DNA from: JBBAFB01 sp041655595
Lineage (GTDB): Bacteria > Bacillota > DULZ01
DNA length: 6,601 nt
Assembly: GCA_041655595.1 (NCBI GenBank)
Contig: JBBAFB010000118.1
Coordinates: forward strand, 1 to 6,601
Direction: 5' to 3'
Part shown: one piece after another, positions 5,551-6,601 of the stretch
Position numbering within the stretch: the first letter of the stretch is position 1
Layout: the number at the start of each line of letters is the position of its first letter
Made by a program: the position numbers and the translations under genes
Notes under the pieces: generated by a model
What the model was told of the DNA's origin: nothing
What the model saw: the letters and a program-made list of their open reading frames with translations, nothing else
The model's database searches: none

Positions 5551-6601
5551 AATCCAAAATTGCTAAAAAATCCCGCTGGACCTCCGTCAGCTTTGCTTCC
5601 AAATCATCCCCCGGGCGGCCTTTGATACAGAAATAGAAACGAATCTTGGGCTCGGTACCGGAGGGTCTGGCCATAATATAGCCACCGCCTTGAAAGGCAA
5701 ATCTTAATAAATCGGCCTTAGGTAGTCCCAAGGGGTAAATACTCCCATCCAAAACATTTTTACCATGCCCAACTAAATAATCTTCTACCTCTTTTAAAGG
5801 CAAACCCCCAAGCTTTATATAACTTCCCTGGCGAAGCTTGGCCATCATCCCCTCCATTTTCTTTTTACCTTCCAAACCGTCAAAAGACATAGCTATTTGT
5901 CCATCCAGGTAGTAGCCAAATTTTTGGTAGATTTCCTCCAAGACCGCAAAGAGGTCTTGCTGTTTCTCCTGTAGATAGTACAAGGTGGCCTCGGCAAAAA
6001 GGGCACTACCTAAAATAGCATCCTTATCCCGGGCATAGGTGCCTGCCAAATAGCCGTGGCTTTCTTCAAACCCAAACAAAAAGGTGCCCCTTCCCGCTTC
6101 CTCCATCCCTTTAATTTGCTCCCCAATATATTTGAAACCAACCAATACATTGATCAATTTAACACCAAAACCGAAGGCAATTTCATCCGCTAGCTCGGTG
6201 GACACAATGTTTTTGATAATCACACCATCCTGGGGAAGAATTCCTTGGGCTTGTCTTTGAGACAAAAGATAATAGATCATAATTACCCCGATTTGATTAC
6301 CCGTCAGCTTGCGATAATTACCTGCTTGATCCCTAACCAAAACCCCCATTCTGTCGGCATCCGGATCGGTGGCAATGATCAGCCGGGCCTGTTGCTCTAT
6401 GCCGTATTTTAAAGCAACCTCAAAAGCGCTTTCATCTTCCGGATTAGGAATAGGTGCAGTAGGGAATTCTCCATCGGGTTCTTGCTGCTCCGGCACCAGG
6501 GTAAGTGCGGAAAAACCTAATTCTTTTAACAGCCTGGGCACTAAATCATAGCCCGTCCCGTGAAGAGGAGTAAAAACCAGCTTTAATTGGGCCCCTTTTT
6601 C
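5549..6601 (-). CDS. pgcA: Alpha-phosphoglucomutase/phosphosugar mutase (PgcA/PGM2 type), N-terminus cut by window edge
   Basis: Interconverts glucose-1-phosphate and glucose-6-phosphate in the cytoplasm, feeding UDP-glucose, glycogen and envelope polysaccharide synthesis. The visible C-terminal 350 residues include the TPLHGTG segment (11-17), the metal-binding loop DPDADR (79-84), the sugar-binding loop GFEESHGY (177-184) and the phosphate-binding RPSGTEPK (312-319), i.e. the end of domain 2 and domains 3 and 4. The GFEES form of the sugar loop separates it from ManB/AlgC and GlmM enzymes, which have GGExSGH, and places it with PgcA/PGM2. The N-terminal domain with the catalytic phosphoserine (usually in TASHNP) lies beyond the edge, so activity cannot be confirmed. 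The frame is open to 6601; a GTG at 6541 is internal because conserved PGM sequence continues upstream of it. The 3' end overlaps the bidirectional terminator. PgcA-like proteins are near 570-580 residues, so about 60% is visible. Confidence 0.92.
   Translation of the reverse strand, partial: EKGAQLKLVFTPLHGTGYDLVPRLLKELGFSALTLVPEQQEPDGEFPTAPIPNPEDESAFEVALKYGIEQQARLIIATDPDADRMGVLVRDQAGNYRKLTGNQIGVIMIYYLLSQRQAQGILPQDGVIIKNIVSTELADEIAFGFGVKLINVLVGFKYIGEQIKGMEEAGRGTFLFGFEESHGYLAGTYARDKDAILGSALFAEATLYYLQEKQQDLFAVLEEIYQKFGYYLDGQIAMSFDGLEGKKKMEGMMAKLRQGSYIKLGGLPLKEVEDYLVGHGKNVLDGSIYPLGLPKADLLRFAFQGGGYIMARPSGTEPKIRFYFCIKGRPGDDLEAKLTEVQRDFLAILD

Noticed and set aside
5437..5625. Small plus-strand frame between the SDR and mutase genes
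   Set aside because: It runs through the palindromic terminator and into the antisense of the mutase gene, and has no ribosome site.

Overview
The window looks like an ordinary chromosomal segment of a Gram-positive, Bacillota-type bacterium, most likely a Clostridia member (a Peptococcaceae/Desulfotomaculum-like lineage is a guess). The evidence is the OpuA transporter layout, a lipoprotein-type substrate-binding protein, strong AGGAGG ribosome sites, sigma-A-like promoters and U-tailed hairpin terminators. DNA is moderately AT-rich. I see no phage, transposase, CRISPR, tRNA or rRNA genes.

Layout. Positions 1-2742 on the minus strand hold a complete-order glycine betaine/proline-betaine ABC importer operon: ATPase with tandem CBS domains (opuAA), permease (opuAB) and lipid-anchored binding protein (opuAC, cut by the left edge). 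A TTGACA-17-TACAAT promoter with an inverted repeat in its spacer drives it. Divergently, 3115-4395 (+) encodes a cytoplasmic protein made of two HD-GYP-type modules. The second keeps the full signature of a cyclic-di-GMP phosphodiesterase; the first keeps the HD metal ligands but has lost the GYP loop. A clean terminator follows. Then comes a monocistronic SDR oxidoreductase (4547-5305, +), whose promoter carries a perfect 8+8 bp inverted repeat exactly in the -35/-10 spacer. The 243 bp after it hold 11-bp imperfect tandem repeats, an imperfect terminator, a degenerate palindromic element and a perfect 34-bp palindrome that is a shared terminator with the convergent last gene. That gene, 5549-6601 (-), is the C-terminal 350 residues of a PgcA/PGM2-type phosphoglucomutase and runs off the right edge.

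Working together: the opu operon is an osmoprotectant uptake system and is the only multi-gene unit. The HD-GYP, SDR and sugar-phosphate mutase genes are each separate transcription units by promoter and terminator evidence, so no shared pathway can be claimed. I found no convincing new system. The most interesting items are the tandem HD-GYP architecture and the two promoters with inverted repeats in their spacers, which suggest specific repression by unidentified regulators.
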